Positions 1 through 10,051 are shown, numbered from the stretch's first letter. The stretch is DNA of 33,383 bases from Streptomyces aurantiacus JA 4570 (GCF_000414115.1 NZ_AOPZ01000027.1:1-33383); one strand, 5' to 3'. Translations and numbers: made by a program. The notes: generated by a model from the sequence alone, not told the origin.

Positions 1-4
1 CCGC

Positions 5-17
5 GCCCCTTCGGGGC
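5..17. terminator. Small GC-rich hairpin past the LysR gene
   Basis: GCCCC and GGGGC flank a 3-base TTC loop, giving a 5-bp stem about 30 bases beyond the stop codon of the minus-strand LysR gene. It could help end that transcript or one arriving from outside the window. The stem is short and there is no T-run, so this is weak. Confidence 0.25.
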
Positions 18-44
18 CCGGGTCTGTCCGCGGCTCCCCGCGCG

Positions 45-920
45 TCACCGGGCCAGCAGCATTTGCTGGAGCTCCCGTGCCGCCCGTGGTGGGGCCACGT
101 CGCTGCGGTGGGCGAGGGCGATGGTGCGGCGCAGTTTGGGGCGTGACAGCGGGGTCATGCGGAGGCCGCTGCCGGCGCGCTCGGCGACCATGCGGGGGAC
201 GACGGCGACGCCCAGGCCCGCGCGGACGAAGCCGAGCACGGCGTCCATCTCGCCGCCCTCGACGGCGAATTCGGGCTCGAAGCCCTCCGCGCGGCAGGCG
301 GCGACCGTGAGCTCGCGCAGGTCGTAGCCGTGCCGGAACATCACAAGGCGCTCGCCCTGGAGGTCGGCGACGCGTGCGGACGCGCCGAGGCCGGGCGCGT
401 CCGGTGACGACACCACGACCAGATCCTCGCGCAGCAGCTCCACCGTCGTCAGGGCGGGCGACGGCGTCGGCAGCGGCAGCACCACCAGGGCCAGGTCCAG
501 GGCCCCGCGCGCGAGCTCGCGGACCAGGTCGTGGCTGCCGCCCTCCTCGATCAGGAGCTGGATGCCGGGGTGCCGGTCGTGGAAGTCGCGCAGGACCTGC
601 GGCAGCAGACCCGTGCAGACGCTCGGCGTCGCCCCGAGCCGCACCCGGCCCCGGCGCAGCTGCGCCAGCTCCTGCACCTCGATGCGCGCGGTGTCGGCGT
701 CGGCGAGGATGCGGCGCGCCAGCGGAAGCAGCGCCTCGCCCGCGTCGGTGAGCGCGATGTTCCCGCGCGCCCGGCTGAACAGCTCGGCGCCCAGCTCCTT
801 CTCCAGGGCACGCACCTGCTGCGACAGCGACGGCTGCGAGACGTGCACCTGCTCGGCGGCCCGGGTGAAGTGGCGGGTCTCGGCGACCGCGACGAAGTAC
901 AGAAGCTGCTGGAACTGCAT
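45..920 (-). CDS. LysR-family transcriptional regulator
   Basis: A 291-residue LysR-type regulator. The N-terminal winged helix-turn-helix covers roughly residues 1-60 (MQFQQLLYF, then TRAAEQVHVSQPSLSQQ). An effector-binding domain with the usual periplasmic-binding-protein fold fills the rest. Length is normal for the family. The in-frame reading extends upstream to 1028, but the ATG at 920 is chosen because family members begin right at this point and because a TATCGT -10 hexamer (928-933, minus strand) ends 7 bases before it, which suggests a leaderless message. The gene is divergent from sdhC, with a dyad ATAG-N7-CTAT between them. By LysR convention it probably controls itself and perhaps the sdh operon. 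The effector is unknown. Confidence 0.9.
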   Translation of the reverse strand: MQFQQLLYFVAVAETRHFTRAAEQVHVSQPSLSQQVRALEKELGAELFSRARGNIALTDAGEALLPLARRILADADTARIEVQELAQLRRGRVRLGATPSVCTGLLPQVLRDFHDRHPGIQLLIEEGGSHDLVRELARGALDLALVVLPLPTPSPALTTVELLREDLVVVSSPDAPGLGASARVADLQGERLVMFRHGYDLRELTVAACRAEGFEPEFAVEGGEMDAVLGFVRAGLGVAVVPRMVAERAGSGLRMTPLSRPKLRRTIALAHRSDVAPPRAARELQQMLLAR

Positions 921-940
921 GCGGACCACGATACGACAGT

Positions 941-957
941 CATAGGCAAGTCCTATG
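941..957. promoter_or_regulatory. Dyad operator, candidate LysR box
   Basis: CATAGG-CAAGT-CCTATG is a perfect 6+6 inverted repeat. It contains ATAG-N7-CTAT, the general LysR-type T-N11-A geometry and the same spacing as an OxyR half-site. It lies in the 95-base divergent gap between the LysR gene and sdhC, just upstream of the regulator's own -10. Binding by the adjacent LysR protein is inferred. Confidence 0.6.
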
Positions 958-977
958 GAGATGAGCGGGACCATCTC

Positions 978-1008
978 TTGGACTGATCGGGACCTTCGGC
1001 CGTAGCGT
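978..1008 (+). promoter_or_regulatory. Candidate sdhC promoter, leaderless
   Basis: TTGGAC (978-983) and TAGCGT (1003-1008) are separated by 19 bases. The TANNNT -10 ends 7 bases before the sdhC ATG at 1016, so transcription would start at or next to the start codon. No Shine-Dalgarno sequence precedes the ATG, which fits a leaderless mRNA. Confidence 0.5.
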
Positions 1009-1015
1009 TCGTGAC

Positions 1016-1723
1016 ATGGCTCTGGCAACGCGGACCGACCGACGGCCGTCCCTCCCGCGCACGGTGTGGGACTCCACCGTCGGCAAGAAGACCGTGATGG
1101 CGGTGAGCGGCCTGATCATGCTGCTCTACCTGGTCGCCCACATGATCGGAAACCTGAAGATCTTCTTCGGGCCCGGCGACTTCAACCACTACGCGCACTG
1201 GCTGCGCACCCTCGGCGAGCCCGTGATGCGCTGGGAGTGGACCCTGTGGGTCGTGCGCGTCGGACTCGTCGCCGCCGTCGTCGCGCACGCCGTGTCCGCG
1301 TACCAGCTCAGCCGCCGCGACATCAAGGCACGCCCCAGCAAGTACGTCCACAAGAAGCCGCGCGCCAGCTACGCGACCCGCACCATGCGCTGGGGCGGCA
1401 TCATCCTGGGCCTGTTCATCGTCTGGCACATCCTGGACCTGACCACGGGCACCGTGCACCCGGGCACGTACGAGCACCTGCACCCGTACCAGAACGTGAT
1501 CGACACCTTCTCCACCTGGTACGGCAACGTCATCTACATCACGGCCGTGGTGGCCCTCGGCTTCCACGTCCGGCACGGCTTCTGGAGCGCCGCCCAGACC
1601 CTCGGCGTGGGCAACGCGTCCCGCGACCGCTTCCTGAAGACCTGCGCCAACGGCCTCGCGCTGCTGCTGACCGTGGGCTTCGTCTCCGTACCCGTCGGTG
1701 TCATGACCGGAGTGGTGAGCTGA
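1016..1723 (+). CDS. sdhC: Succinate dehydrogenase cytochrome b subunit (type B)
   Basis: A 235-residue membrane anchor of a type-B succinate:quinone oxidoreductase, the single-subunit five-helix class that binds two b hemes and normally uses menaquinone. Hydrophobic segments lie near residues 27-48, 75-98, 125-143, 168-190 and 210-233. His42, His91, His138 and His184 sit in these helices and are the natural candidates for axial heme ligands. It is the first gene of sdhCAB, with sdhA starting 3 bases after its stop. In such enzymes, electrons from succinate pass through the flavoprotein and iron-sulfur subunits to the quinone pool here. Confidence 0.95.
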   Translation: MALATRTDRRPSLPRTVWDSTVGKKTVMAVSGLIMLLYLVAHMIGNLKIFFGPGDFNHYAHWLRTLGEPVMRWEWTLWVVRVGLVAAVVAHAVSAYQLSRRDIKARPSKYVHKKPRASYATRTMRWGGIILGLFIVWHILDLTTGTVHPGTYEHLHPYQNVIDTFSTWYGNVIYITAVVALGFHVRHGFWSAAQTLGVGNASRDRFLKTCANGLALLLTVGFVSVPVGVMTGVVS

Positions 1724-1726
1724 CCG

Positions 1727-3672
<1,946 letters not shown>

Positions 3673-3676
<4 letters not shown>

Positions 3677-4419
3677 AGCTCACCCTGCGCGTCTGGCGCC
3701 AGAAGAACGCCGACGCCGACGGCGCGATGTCCACGTACGAGGTGGACAACATCTCCTCCGACATGTCCTTCCTGGAGATGCTCGACACCCTCAACGAAGA
3801 GCTCATCGTCAAGGGTGAGGAGCCGGTCGCCTTCGACCACGACTGCCGCGAGGGCATCTGCGGCGCGTGCTCGCTAGTCATCAACGGCGACGCGCACGGC
3901 CCCGAGCGCACCACGACCTGCCAGTTGCACATGCGGTCCTTCAAGGACGGCGACACCATCGACATCGAGCCGTGGCGGGCGGCCGCCTTCCCGGTCATCA
4001 AGGACCTGGTCGTCGACCGCTCCGCCTTCGACCGCATCATCCAGTCCGGCGGCTACATCAGCGCCCCCACCGGCTCGGCCCCGGAGGCGCACGCGACCGC
4101 CGTGCCCAAGCCGGACGCGGACTTCGCCTTCGAGCACGCCGAATGCATCGGCTGCGGCGCCTGCGTCGCGGCCTGCCCCAACGGCTCGGCGATGCTGTTC
4201 ACCTCCGCCAAGGTCAACCACCTCAACGTGCTGCCGCAGGGCGCCCCGGAGCGCGAGACCCGCGTCCTCGACATGGTCGCCCAGATGGACACGGAGGGCT
4301 TCGGCGGCTGCACCCTCACCGGCGAGTGCGCGACGGCCTGCCCGAAGGGCATCCCGCTGCCGTCGATCGCGGCGATGAACAAGGAGTGGCTGCGGGCGAC
4401 GCGCAAGGTGAGCCGCTAG
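3673..4419 (+). CDS. sdhB: Succinate dehydrogenase iron-sulfur subunit
   Basis: A 248-residue iron-sulfur subunit carrying electrons from the flavin to the membrane hemes. Three clusters can be read. The plant-type [2Fe-2S] uses Cys58, Cys63, Cys66 and Cys83. The [4Fe-4S] uses Cys158, 161 and 164 with Cys168 in [12 protein letters not shown]. The [3Fe-4S] lies around Cys213, 219 and 223 ([14 protein letters not shown]). The ATG at 3673 overlaps the sdhA stop by four bases, and the product starts [10 protein letters not shown] as in relatives, so in-frame upstream sequence is not part of the gene. It is last in the operon, and the MBL-fold gene converges on it 10 bases later. Confidence 0.96.
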
Positions 4420-4420
4420 C

Positions 4421-4437
4421 GGCCCGGCCTCAGGGCC
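4421..4437. terminator. Weak hairpin between convergent sdhB and MBL-fold genes
   Basis: GGCCC (4421-4425) and GGGCC (4433-4437) can pair and are followed by TGTCTTT on the plus strand. This is the only hairpin in the 10-base gap and extends into the end of the convergent gene. The stem is short and could be chance in such GC-rich DNA. Confidence 0.3.
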
Positions 4438-5419
4438 TGTCTTTGAAGTCGGCCCCGTACACCGTCCGGTAGTCCGGAACGACCACACGCGAGCGCGGAC
4501 TCGCACGACGGACCTCGGCGGCGAACGCGTCGAGGTCCGTCCCGCTGTCGGCGACCGGCCCCTCGCTCAGCGGCCGCTCGAAGTCGTCCCAGTGCACCGG
4601 CACGACCACGCCGGGCCGGCCGAGCGCGTCGAGCAGCCGCGGCACGTACTGGTACGTCGCCCTGCTCGACGCCACCGCCACCATCGCGATGTCGGGCGCG
4701 AGCCCCCGGAAGGCCCGCTCGTCGAAGTTGCTCGCCCCCATGAACAGCGCCGAAGGGCCGCCCGCCGGCGTCACCTTGAAGGACAGGGTGTCCCCTTCCG
4801 GCAGGTCGGCCACCGTCTTCGGGGCCGCGGCCGGCGGGGCGTGCAGGGTGCCGGGCGCGAAGTAGGAGTACTTGGCGTTGCGGCTGTGCAGCGAGGCGGC
4901 GACCTCGACGACGTACCCGCCGAAGTCGAGCACCTCCCCGCCCTTGACCACCGAGATCTGCCCGCCGTCCACCCCGAGGGCCCGCAGCAGGTGATACGTC
5001 GTCTCCGTGCCGACGACCCGCGCCCCCGTCGAACGGGCCAGGTAGGGAACGTCGTTGAAGTGATCCCAGTGGCTGTGGGTGACGAGGACGACCTCGGGCC
5101 TCCCCGCGTGCCGCCGCACCAGCGCCTCGTCCGTACGCAGCGGCGTCGCGGCGTCGAAGCGGCCGCTGAAGAGGCCGGTGGGGAAGCGCGTGACGTATGG
5201 ATCGACGAGCACGGTCTTCTTCGGCCCGGTCCCCGCACCCACGTCGATCCGCCAGCCCGAGGTGCCGAGCCAGCGGTACGAGGCGGCGGCGCCGTGGGCG
5301 GGACGCCGGCCGCTGTCGGCGGACGCGGCGGCGGGTATCAGGGGCGCGGCCGCGCCGAGGGCGGCACCGCGCAGCAGAACGCGGCGGCCGGGGCTGGTGG
5401 GTCTCCCGTGAGTGTCCAT
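4430..5419 (-). CDS. Secreted MBL-fold metallo-hydrolase
   Basis: A 329-residue metallo-beta-lactamase-fold protein. Residues 12-38 form a signal sequence with a twin arginine (GRRVLLRG) and an Ala-rich hydrophobic core, so Tat export in folded form is likely. The metal motif HSHWDH (His115, His117, Asp119, His120) binds the di-metal centre. The later LFMGASNFDERAFRG, IAMVAV and VPVHWDDF segments match the family of UlaG and NAPE-phospholipase D-like hydrolases, in which a His in VHWD is also a metal ligand. Substrate cannot be read from sequence. It converges with sdhB and does not look part of that pathway. Confidence 0.85.
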   Translation of the reverse strand: MDTHGRPTSPGRRVLLRGAALGAAAPLIPAAASADSGRRPAHGAAASYRWLGTSGWRIDVGAGTGPKKTVLVDPYVTRFPTGLFSGRFDAATPLRTDEALVRRHAGRPEVVLVTHSHWDHFNDVPYLARSTGARVVGTETTYHLLRALGVDGGQISVVKGGEVLDFGGYVVEVAASLHSRNAKYSYFAPGTLHAPPAAAPKTVADLPEGDTLSFKVTPAGGPSALFMGASNFDERAFRGLAPDIAMVAVASSRATYQYVPRLLDALGRPGVVVPVHWDDFERPLSEGPVADSGTDLDAFAAEVRRASPRSRVVVPDYRTVYGADFKDRP

Positions 5420-5528
5420 GACGGCAGCGAAGCAGGTGACGCGCCATCATGTCCAAGAGCGAATGGGTCGCGGATCGATACGAGTTCAGCTATCACCGCA
5501 GGCTACGGAGGGAGAGCGGCAGCTGAAC

Positions 5529-5569
5529 GCACCGCCTCCTCGGGCCGGTTGACGGCGAGGAGGCGGTGC
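5529..5569 (-). terminator. Strong hairpin terminator
   Basis: A perfect 14-bp inverted repeat with arms GCACCGCCTCCTCG (5529-5542) and its exact complement (5556-5569) around a 13-base loop. It begins 14 bases after the stop of the small secreted protein on the minus strand. There is no U-tract, as is common in Streptomyces. It also isolates the downstream MBL-fold gene from readthrough. Confidence 0.75.
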
Positions 5570-5582
5570 GAGCATCCGCGTA

Positions 5583-5759
5583 CTAGTTGTCGCAGCTGCC
5601 TGAGCCGAGGACACCGAGGCCGCAAAGGAGGTTGAGGCCAATGCCGGTGGCGCCGTCGTGGTTGCCGGGGTCGGGGTCGTTGGCGGAGGCGGCGCTGGAG
5701 CTCCCCAGAACGGCGGCGGCGGCCAGGGCGACGGTCACGATTGCGGTTCGGATACGCAT
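5583..5759 (-). CDS. Small secreted protein with two cysteines
   Basis: A 58-residue protein that I do not recognise. MRIRTAIVTV and an Ala-rich core form a Sec signal peptide, with likely cleavage after ASA at residue 26. That leaves a mature peptide of about 32 residues that is Gly/Asn/Asp-rich, with Cys46 and Cys56 near the C-terminus (end GSGSCDN) that could form a disulfide outside the cell. The ATG at 5759 is preceded by a good GGAGGG site at 4-base spacing, so this start is firm; an upstream in-frame start would add 21 residues and spoil the signal peptide. It is a single-gene unit closed by the strong hairpin at 5529-5569. The paired Cys recall chaplins, but the chaplin core is absent. 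Confidence 0.75.
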   Translation of the reverse strand: MRIRTAIVTVALAAAAVLGSSSAASANDPDPGNHDGATGIGLNLLCGLGVLGSGSCDN

Positions 5760-5873
5760 GGGCCCTCCAAAGGGTTGCGGGCTTGGTCGTGATCCACGTT
5801 GCCCCAGGAGCCCCACTCTCACGACACGTGGGATGCAAACGGGTGACCAGCGCGTCCGGGGAACGCCCCGGGG

Positions 5874-8249
5874 CTACCGCCCCAACGCCCGTGCCAGGTA
5901 CGGCCCCGTCCGGCTCCCGGCGACCCCGGCCACGTCGGCCGGGGCTCCCGCGGCCACCACGCGCCCTCCGGCCGCACCGCCCCCGGGCCCCAGGTCCACC
6001 ACCCAGTCCGCCCCGCCCACCACGGCCATGTCGTGCTCGACGACCACCACGGAGTGCCCGGCGTCGACCAACTCGTGCAACCGCCCCACCAGTACCTCCA
6101 CATCCGCGGGATGCAGCCCCGCGGTGGGCTCGTCGAGGAGGTAGAGGGTGTGCCCCCGCCGCACCCGCTGCAGCTCACTGGCCAGCTTGATCCGCTGCGC
6201 CTCCCCGCCGGAGAGCTCCGTCGCGGGCTGCCCGAGCCGCAGATAGCCGAGACCGACGTCGAGGAGGGTGCGCAGGCTGCGCAGCACGGCGGGGGTCTCG
6301 GCGAAGAAGCCGGCGGCGGCCTCGACGGTGAGGTCGAGGACCTGCGCGATGGTCAGTCCGCCGTGGGTGACCTGGAGGGTCTCGGGGTTGTAGCGGGCGC
6401 CCCCGCAGTCCGGGCACGGGGCGTACGTACTGGGCAGGAAGAGCAGCTCGACGCTCACGAACCCCTCGCCCTGGCACGTCTCGCAGCGCCCGCCCGCCAC
6501 GTTGAAGGAGAAGCGGCCCACGCCGTAGCCGCGCGCCCGGGCCTCGTCCGTGTCGGCGAAGACCTTGCGTACGACGTCGAAGAGGCCGGTGTACGTGGCG
6601 AGGTTGGAGCGCGGGGTGCGGCCGATCGGCTTCTGGTCCACGCACACGAGGCGGTCCACGCCTGCCGTCTCCTCCGTGATCTCGCCGATCAGGGTGGACT
6701 TGCCCGACCCTGAGACCCCCGTCACCGCCGTGAACACACCCAGCGGGAACTCCGCCGTCACGTCCCGCAGGTTGTGCCGCGACACCGGCCCGACCTTCAA
6801 CCAGCCGCTCGGCGTGCGGACCTGACGTACCGTCATGGGTTTCCGGTCGAACAGGAAGCGGGCCGTCGCCGATTCCGGCACCGCCTCGAGATCGGCCACT
6901 GGACCGCTGTGCAGCACCCGCCCGCCGTGCTCGCCCGCCATCGGCCCCACGTCGACCAGCCAGTCCGCGTGCCGCATCACGTCCAGATGGTGCTCGACCA
7001 CGAACACCGAGTTGCCCGCCGCCTTGAGCCGGTCCAGGACGGTGAGCAGCGACTCGGTGTCGGCGGGATGCAGTCCGGCCGACGGTTCGTCCAGGACGTA
7101 CACGACGCCGAAGAGGCCCGAGCGCAACTGCGTGGCCAGACGCAGGCGTTGCAGCTCGCCCGCCGAGAGGGTGGGAGTGGCCCGGTCGGGCGAGAGATAG
7201 CCGAGGCCCAGCTCGGTGATCGTGCCGATGCGGGCGAGGAGGTCGGCGGTGAGGACTTCGGCCGTCTCCGCGCCGGCCGCGCCCGAGCCCGAACCCGCCG
7301 CCTCCTCAAGGGACTTGGCGAGCTCGGACAGCGGCAGCGCGGACAGCTCCGCGATGGTGCGGCCCGCGAACGTGACCGCCATCGCCTCCGGCCGCAACCG
7401 GCTGCCGCCGCAGGCCGGGCACGGCTCACTGGCCAGGAAGCGCTCGGCCTTCGCGCGCAGCGTCTGGCTCTTGGAGTCGGCGAACGTCTTCATCACATAG
7501 CGCCGCGCGCTCATGTACGTGCCCTGGTACGGGCGTTGGATGCGGCCCGCCTCGCGCACGGGGTGCACGGTGACGACCGGCTGCTCGTCGGTGAACAGGA
7601 TCCAGTCGCGGTCGGCCTGCGGCAGCTCGCGCCACGGGCGGTCCACGTCGTGGCCGAGAGTGTCGAGCACGTCGCGCAGGTTCTTGCCCTGCCAGGCGCC
7701 GGGCCAGGCGGCGATCGCGCCCTCGCGGATGGACAGCGAGGGGTCGGGTACGAGCAGTTCCTCCGTCGTGCGGTGCACCTTGCCGAGGCCGTGGCACTCC
7801 GGGCAGGCCCCGGCCGCCGTGTTCGGTGAGAACGCGTCGGAGTCGAGCCGTTCCGCGCCCTCCGGATAGTCGCCCGCACGGGAGAAGAGCATCCGCAGCG
7901 AGTTGGAGAGCGTCGTGACCGTGCCCACCGACGAGCGGGACGTGGGCGCCGCGCGCCGCTGCTGGAGCGAGACCGCGGGCGGCAGCCCCGTGATCTCCCC
8001 GACCTTCGGCGCGCCCACCTGGTGGATCAGGCGGCGCGCGTACGGCGCGACCGACTCGAAGTAGCGCCGCTGCGCCTCCGCGTAGATCGTCCCGAAGGCC
8101 AGCGAGGACTTCCCGGAGCCGGAGACCCCGGTGAAGACGGCGATGACATCGCGCGGAACGTCCACGTCGACCCCGCGCAGATTGTGCTCGCGGGCACCCC
8201 GGACCCGTACGAAAGGATCGTGGTCGTGGGCGGGGCGGCGGCTGGGCAT
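5874..8249 (-). CDS. Short UvrA-like ABC ATPase lacking the UvrB-binding domain
   Basis: A 791-residue UvrA paralogue with two complete ABC ATPase modules. These are GVSGSGKSSLAFG ... LSAGELQRLRLA ... VLDEPSAGLHP and GVSGSGKSTLIGE ... LSGGEAQRIKLA ... LLDEPTAGLHP. Zinc-type Cys pairs are present (CPECHGLG, CPACGGSRL, CETCQGEGF, CPDCGGARY). Canonical UvrA is about 940-1010 residues. Here the chain passes directly from RMLFSRAGDYPEG to FSPNTAAGACPEC, so the region that binds UvrB is missing. This architecture is that of UvrA2/DrrC-type proteins, some of which protect DNA from intercalating drugs. A protective DNA-binding role is inferred and the damage type is unknown. It is on the same strand as and 42 bases after the LLM oxidoreductase. 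Confidence 0.9.
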   Translation of the reverse strand: MPSRRPAHDHDPFVRVRGAREHNLRGVDVDVPRDVIAVFTGVSGSGKSSLAFGTIYAEAQRRYFESVAPYARRLIHQVGAPKVGEITGLPPAVSLQQRRAAPTSRSSVGTVTTLSNSLRMLFSRAGDYPEGAERLDSDAFSPNTAAGACPECHGLGKVHRTTEELLVPDPSLSIREGAIAAWPGAWQGKNLRDVLDTLGHDVDRPWRELPQADRDWILFTDEQPVVTVHPVREAGRIQRPYQGTYMSARRYVMKTFADSKSQTLRAKAERFLASEPCPACGGSRLRPEAMAVTFAGRTIAELSALPLSELAKSLEEAAGSGSGAAGAETAEVLTADLLARIGTITELGLGYLSPDRATPTLSAGELQRLRLATQLRSGLFGVVYVLDEPSAGLHPADTESLLTVLDRLKAAGNSVFVVEHHLDVMRHADWLVDVGPMAGEHGGRVLHSGPVADLEAVPESATARFLFDRKPMTVRQVRTPSGWLKVGPVSRHNLRDVTAEFPLGVFTAVTGVSGSGKSTLIGEITEETAGVDRLVCVDQKPIGRTPRSNLATYTGLFDVVRKVFADTDEARARGYGVGRFSFNVAGGRCETCQGEGFVSVELLFLPSTYAPCPDCGGARYNPETLQVTHGGLTIAQVLDLTVEAAAGFFAETPAVLRSLRTLLDVGLGYLRLGQPATELSGGEAQRIKLASELQRVRRGHTLYLLDEPTAGLHPADVEVLVGRLHELVDAGHSVVVVEHDMAVVGGADWVVDLGPGGGAAGGRVVAAGAPADVAGVAGSRTGPYLARALGR

Positions 8250-8288
8250 GGGGCGGGCTCCGTACGCGGATCGGGGGCAAACCCCACG

Positions 8289-8294
8289 ATTCTA
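8289..8294 (-). promoter_or_regulatory. Candidate -10 element for the UvrA-like gene
   Basis: TAGAAT reads on the minus strand across the stop codon of the LLM oxidoreductase gene. It lies about 40 bases before the UvrA-like ATG, giving a leader of roughly 33 bases. No convincing -35 is visible, so read-through from the upstream gene may also contribute. Confidence 0.4.
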
Positions 8295-9422
8295 GGCCCG
8301 GGGCGGTTCCGCACCCCGCAGGCCCGCCACTCGTGCGAGGCGCCGGAAGGAGTCGCGGAGGGCCTCGCGGTCGTACGTGCTCGTCGTCACGAGAACCTCC
8401 TGCGCGTCGCTCTCCTTGAGCAGCGTCTCCAGCTCGGCGGCGACCTGCTCCTCGGTGCCGTGGAGGTGTCCGCGGAGCCCGGACTCGTAGAAACCGCGCT
8501 CCTTGTCCGTCATGGCGCCGGTCGCCGCGAGCTCTTCGACGCGCTCGGCGGGCGGCAGCGGCGGGAAGGTGCCGTGGGTGCGGGAGTAGGCCATCGACCA
8601 GGCTTCGGGTATGAGCAGCCGACGGGCCGCCTCCTCGGAGTCCGCGACGGCGATGGTGCCGGAGACGACCACGTACGGCTCGTCCGACCAGGCGGAGGGC
8701 CGGAACGCGGCGCGGTAGCGCTCGATGGCGGCGAGCATCTTGTCGCGGCCCCGGATGTCGCCGACGACCATCGGAAGCCCCGCCTCCGCCGCGATCCGGG
8801 CTCCCTCGCCGATGGCCAGGACGTACGGAGGGACGCTCAGGCCCTCGGCCGGGCGCGCGTGCACACCCGTGTCCGACGTGCCGCGGAACCAGCCGAGCAG
8901 CTCGGTCAGGTGCGCGGCGAAGTCGTCCGCGTCGTGCTTGTCGCGGCCCAGCGCCCTGCGCACGCCGTCCGTGAACCCGACGGAACGCCCGAGCCCCATG
9001 TCGATCCGCCCCGGGAACAGCGCTTCGAGCACCCCGAACTGCTCGGCCACCACCAGCGGCTGATGGTTCGGCAGCATCACGCCGCCCGTGCCCACCCGGA
9101 TCGTCCGCGTGGCCGCGGCGACCGCCGCCGCGAGCACCGTCGGCGCCGAACCGGCGACGCCGGGCACGCCGTGGTGCTCGGACACCCAGAGCCGGTGATA
9201 GCCGAGCGCCTCCAGCTCCTGGGCGAGGGCGACGGTGTCCCGCAGGGCCTGCGTGCCGTCGTGTCCCTCGCGGGTGCGGGAGCGATCGAGCACGGAGAAC
9301 CGCACGCCTTCGGCACGGGCACCCGGCGTCCGCGGGGCGTCGCTCTGCTGTTGACCGTGCACGGCTGCTCCGGGGGAGTGGGGTCCGGCTGTCACCCGGC
9401 TGATCTCCTGCGCTGCTTCCAT
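8292..9422 (-). CDS. LLM-class flavin-dependent oxidoreductase
   Basis: A 376-residue luciferase-like monooxygenase fold (TIM barrel, FMN- or F420-dependent). Family hallmarks are FSVLDRSRTREG at the first strand, LGYHRLWVSEHHGVPG, then TRTIRVGTGGVMLPNHQPLVVAEQFGVLEALFPGRIDMGLGR broken over the next strands. This subgroup includes the MsnO8-like and group 1 LLM proteins of unknown substrate. The start is uncertain. The ATG at 9422 has only a weak GGCGG upstream, a TTG at 9449 is possible, and relatives usually begin at the FSVLD strand about 40 residues in, so the N-terminal stretch may be untranslated. It may be cotranscribed with the UvrA-like gene. Confidence 0.85.
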   Translation of the reverse strand: MEAAQEISRVTAGPHSPGAAVHGQQQSDAPRTPGARAEGVRFSVLDRSRTREGHDGTQALRDTVALAQELEALGYHRLWVSEHHGVPGVAGSAPTVLAAAVAAATRTIRVGTGGVMLPNHQPLVVAEQFGVLEALFPGRIDMGLGRSVGFTDGVRRALGRDKHDADDFAAHLTELLGWFRGTSDTGVHARPAEGLSVPPYVLAIGEGARIAAEAGLPMVVGDIRGRDKMLAAIERYRAAFRPSAWSDEPYVVVSGTIAVADSEEAARRLLIPEAWSMAYSRTHGTFPPLPPAERVEELAATGAMTDKERGFYESGLRGHLHGTEEQVAAELETLLKESDAQEVLVTTSTYDREALRDSFRRLARVAGLRGAEPPRA

Positions 9423-9482
9423 GATCCGCCAGGCCGGTGGCGCGGGCAAAGTGATTCTGCTCTCCGCGCTGTTCCGCGCCGG

Positions 9483-9848
9483 TCAGGCCACCGCCTCGGG
9501 AGGTACGGGTGCGGGCAGCCGGTCCAGGATGTCGAAGCTCAGGCGCAGCCATGGATGGTGGAGCAGCTGGAGGGTCGTGGGGCGGGTGCAGATCAGGCGC
9601 AGGCGTCCGTGGCGGCCGCTGGTCCGGTCCTGGACGCGGTTCAGGAGGTGGACGCCGGCGCCGTCCATGAAATCGACCGGCTCCAGGTCGATGAGCAGGT
9701 CGATACCGCCGGTGTGCGTGAGTTCGTCGAGGCAGCCGGTGATTCCGGGGGCCGTGGCGATGTCGATTTCGCCGCAGAGGACGACCAGGACGCCGTCTCC
9801 GTGGGGGCGGACTTCCTTGACGCAGGCCACTGCAAGGGGCGAGGCCAT
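9483..9848 (-). CDS. STAS-domain protein, anti-sigma factor antagonist-like
   Basis: A 121-residue single STAS domain. In the SpoIIAA/BldG family such proteins bind anti-sigma factor kinases, and a serine at the tip of helix 1 is phosphorylated to break the interaction. Here the matching loop reads DFMDGAGVHLL (residues 59-69), so both serines of the usual MDSSG are replaced by Gly63 and Ala64. The protein therefore cannot be controlled by the standard serine phosphorylation. The ATG at 9848 is chosen because GAGAAGAGGG precedes it; a GTG 24 bases upstream is possible. No kinase or sigma factor gene is adjacent. Confidence 0.8.
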   Translation of the reverse strand: MASPLAVACVKEVRPHGDGVLVVLCGEIDIATAPGITGCLDELTHTGGIDLLIDLEPVDFMDGAGVHLLNRVQDRTSGRHGRLRLICTRPTTLQLLHHPWLRLSFDILDRLPAPVPPEAVA

Positions 9849-10039
9849 GGTGACCCTCTTCTCCGTAGGCACGTCTCCGTGGGACTGGATGCCAACGAGA
9901 TCTGGGTCGGCGTTTCAAGGACACGATAGTGAGAGGTGCCGGTTTACAGACGGGTTGTGCCGACATGCTGCGGGCGTCATGGCCCTGCTGCTAGGCGGCC
10001 CGGCCGGAGGGCGACACGGGCAACAGGCCGGGGCCGTGA

Positions 10040-10045
10040 CAGGAT
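10040..10045 (+). promoter_or_regulatory. Candidate -10 for the cyclophilin gene, leaderless
   Basis: CAGGAT ends 6 bases before the ATG at 10052 and no Shine-Dalgarno sequence is present, so transcription probably begins at the start codon. No clear -35 is seen. Confidence 0.4.
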
Positions 10046-10051
10046 CGGCCC

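Noticed and set aside
5583..5759. Small two-Cys secreted protein considered as a chaplin
   Set aside because: The chaplin core (GNxVxVPVxxPVNxCGNxV type) is absent; only the paired Cys and size agree.
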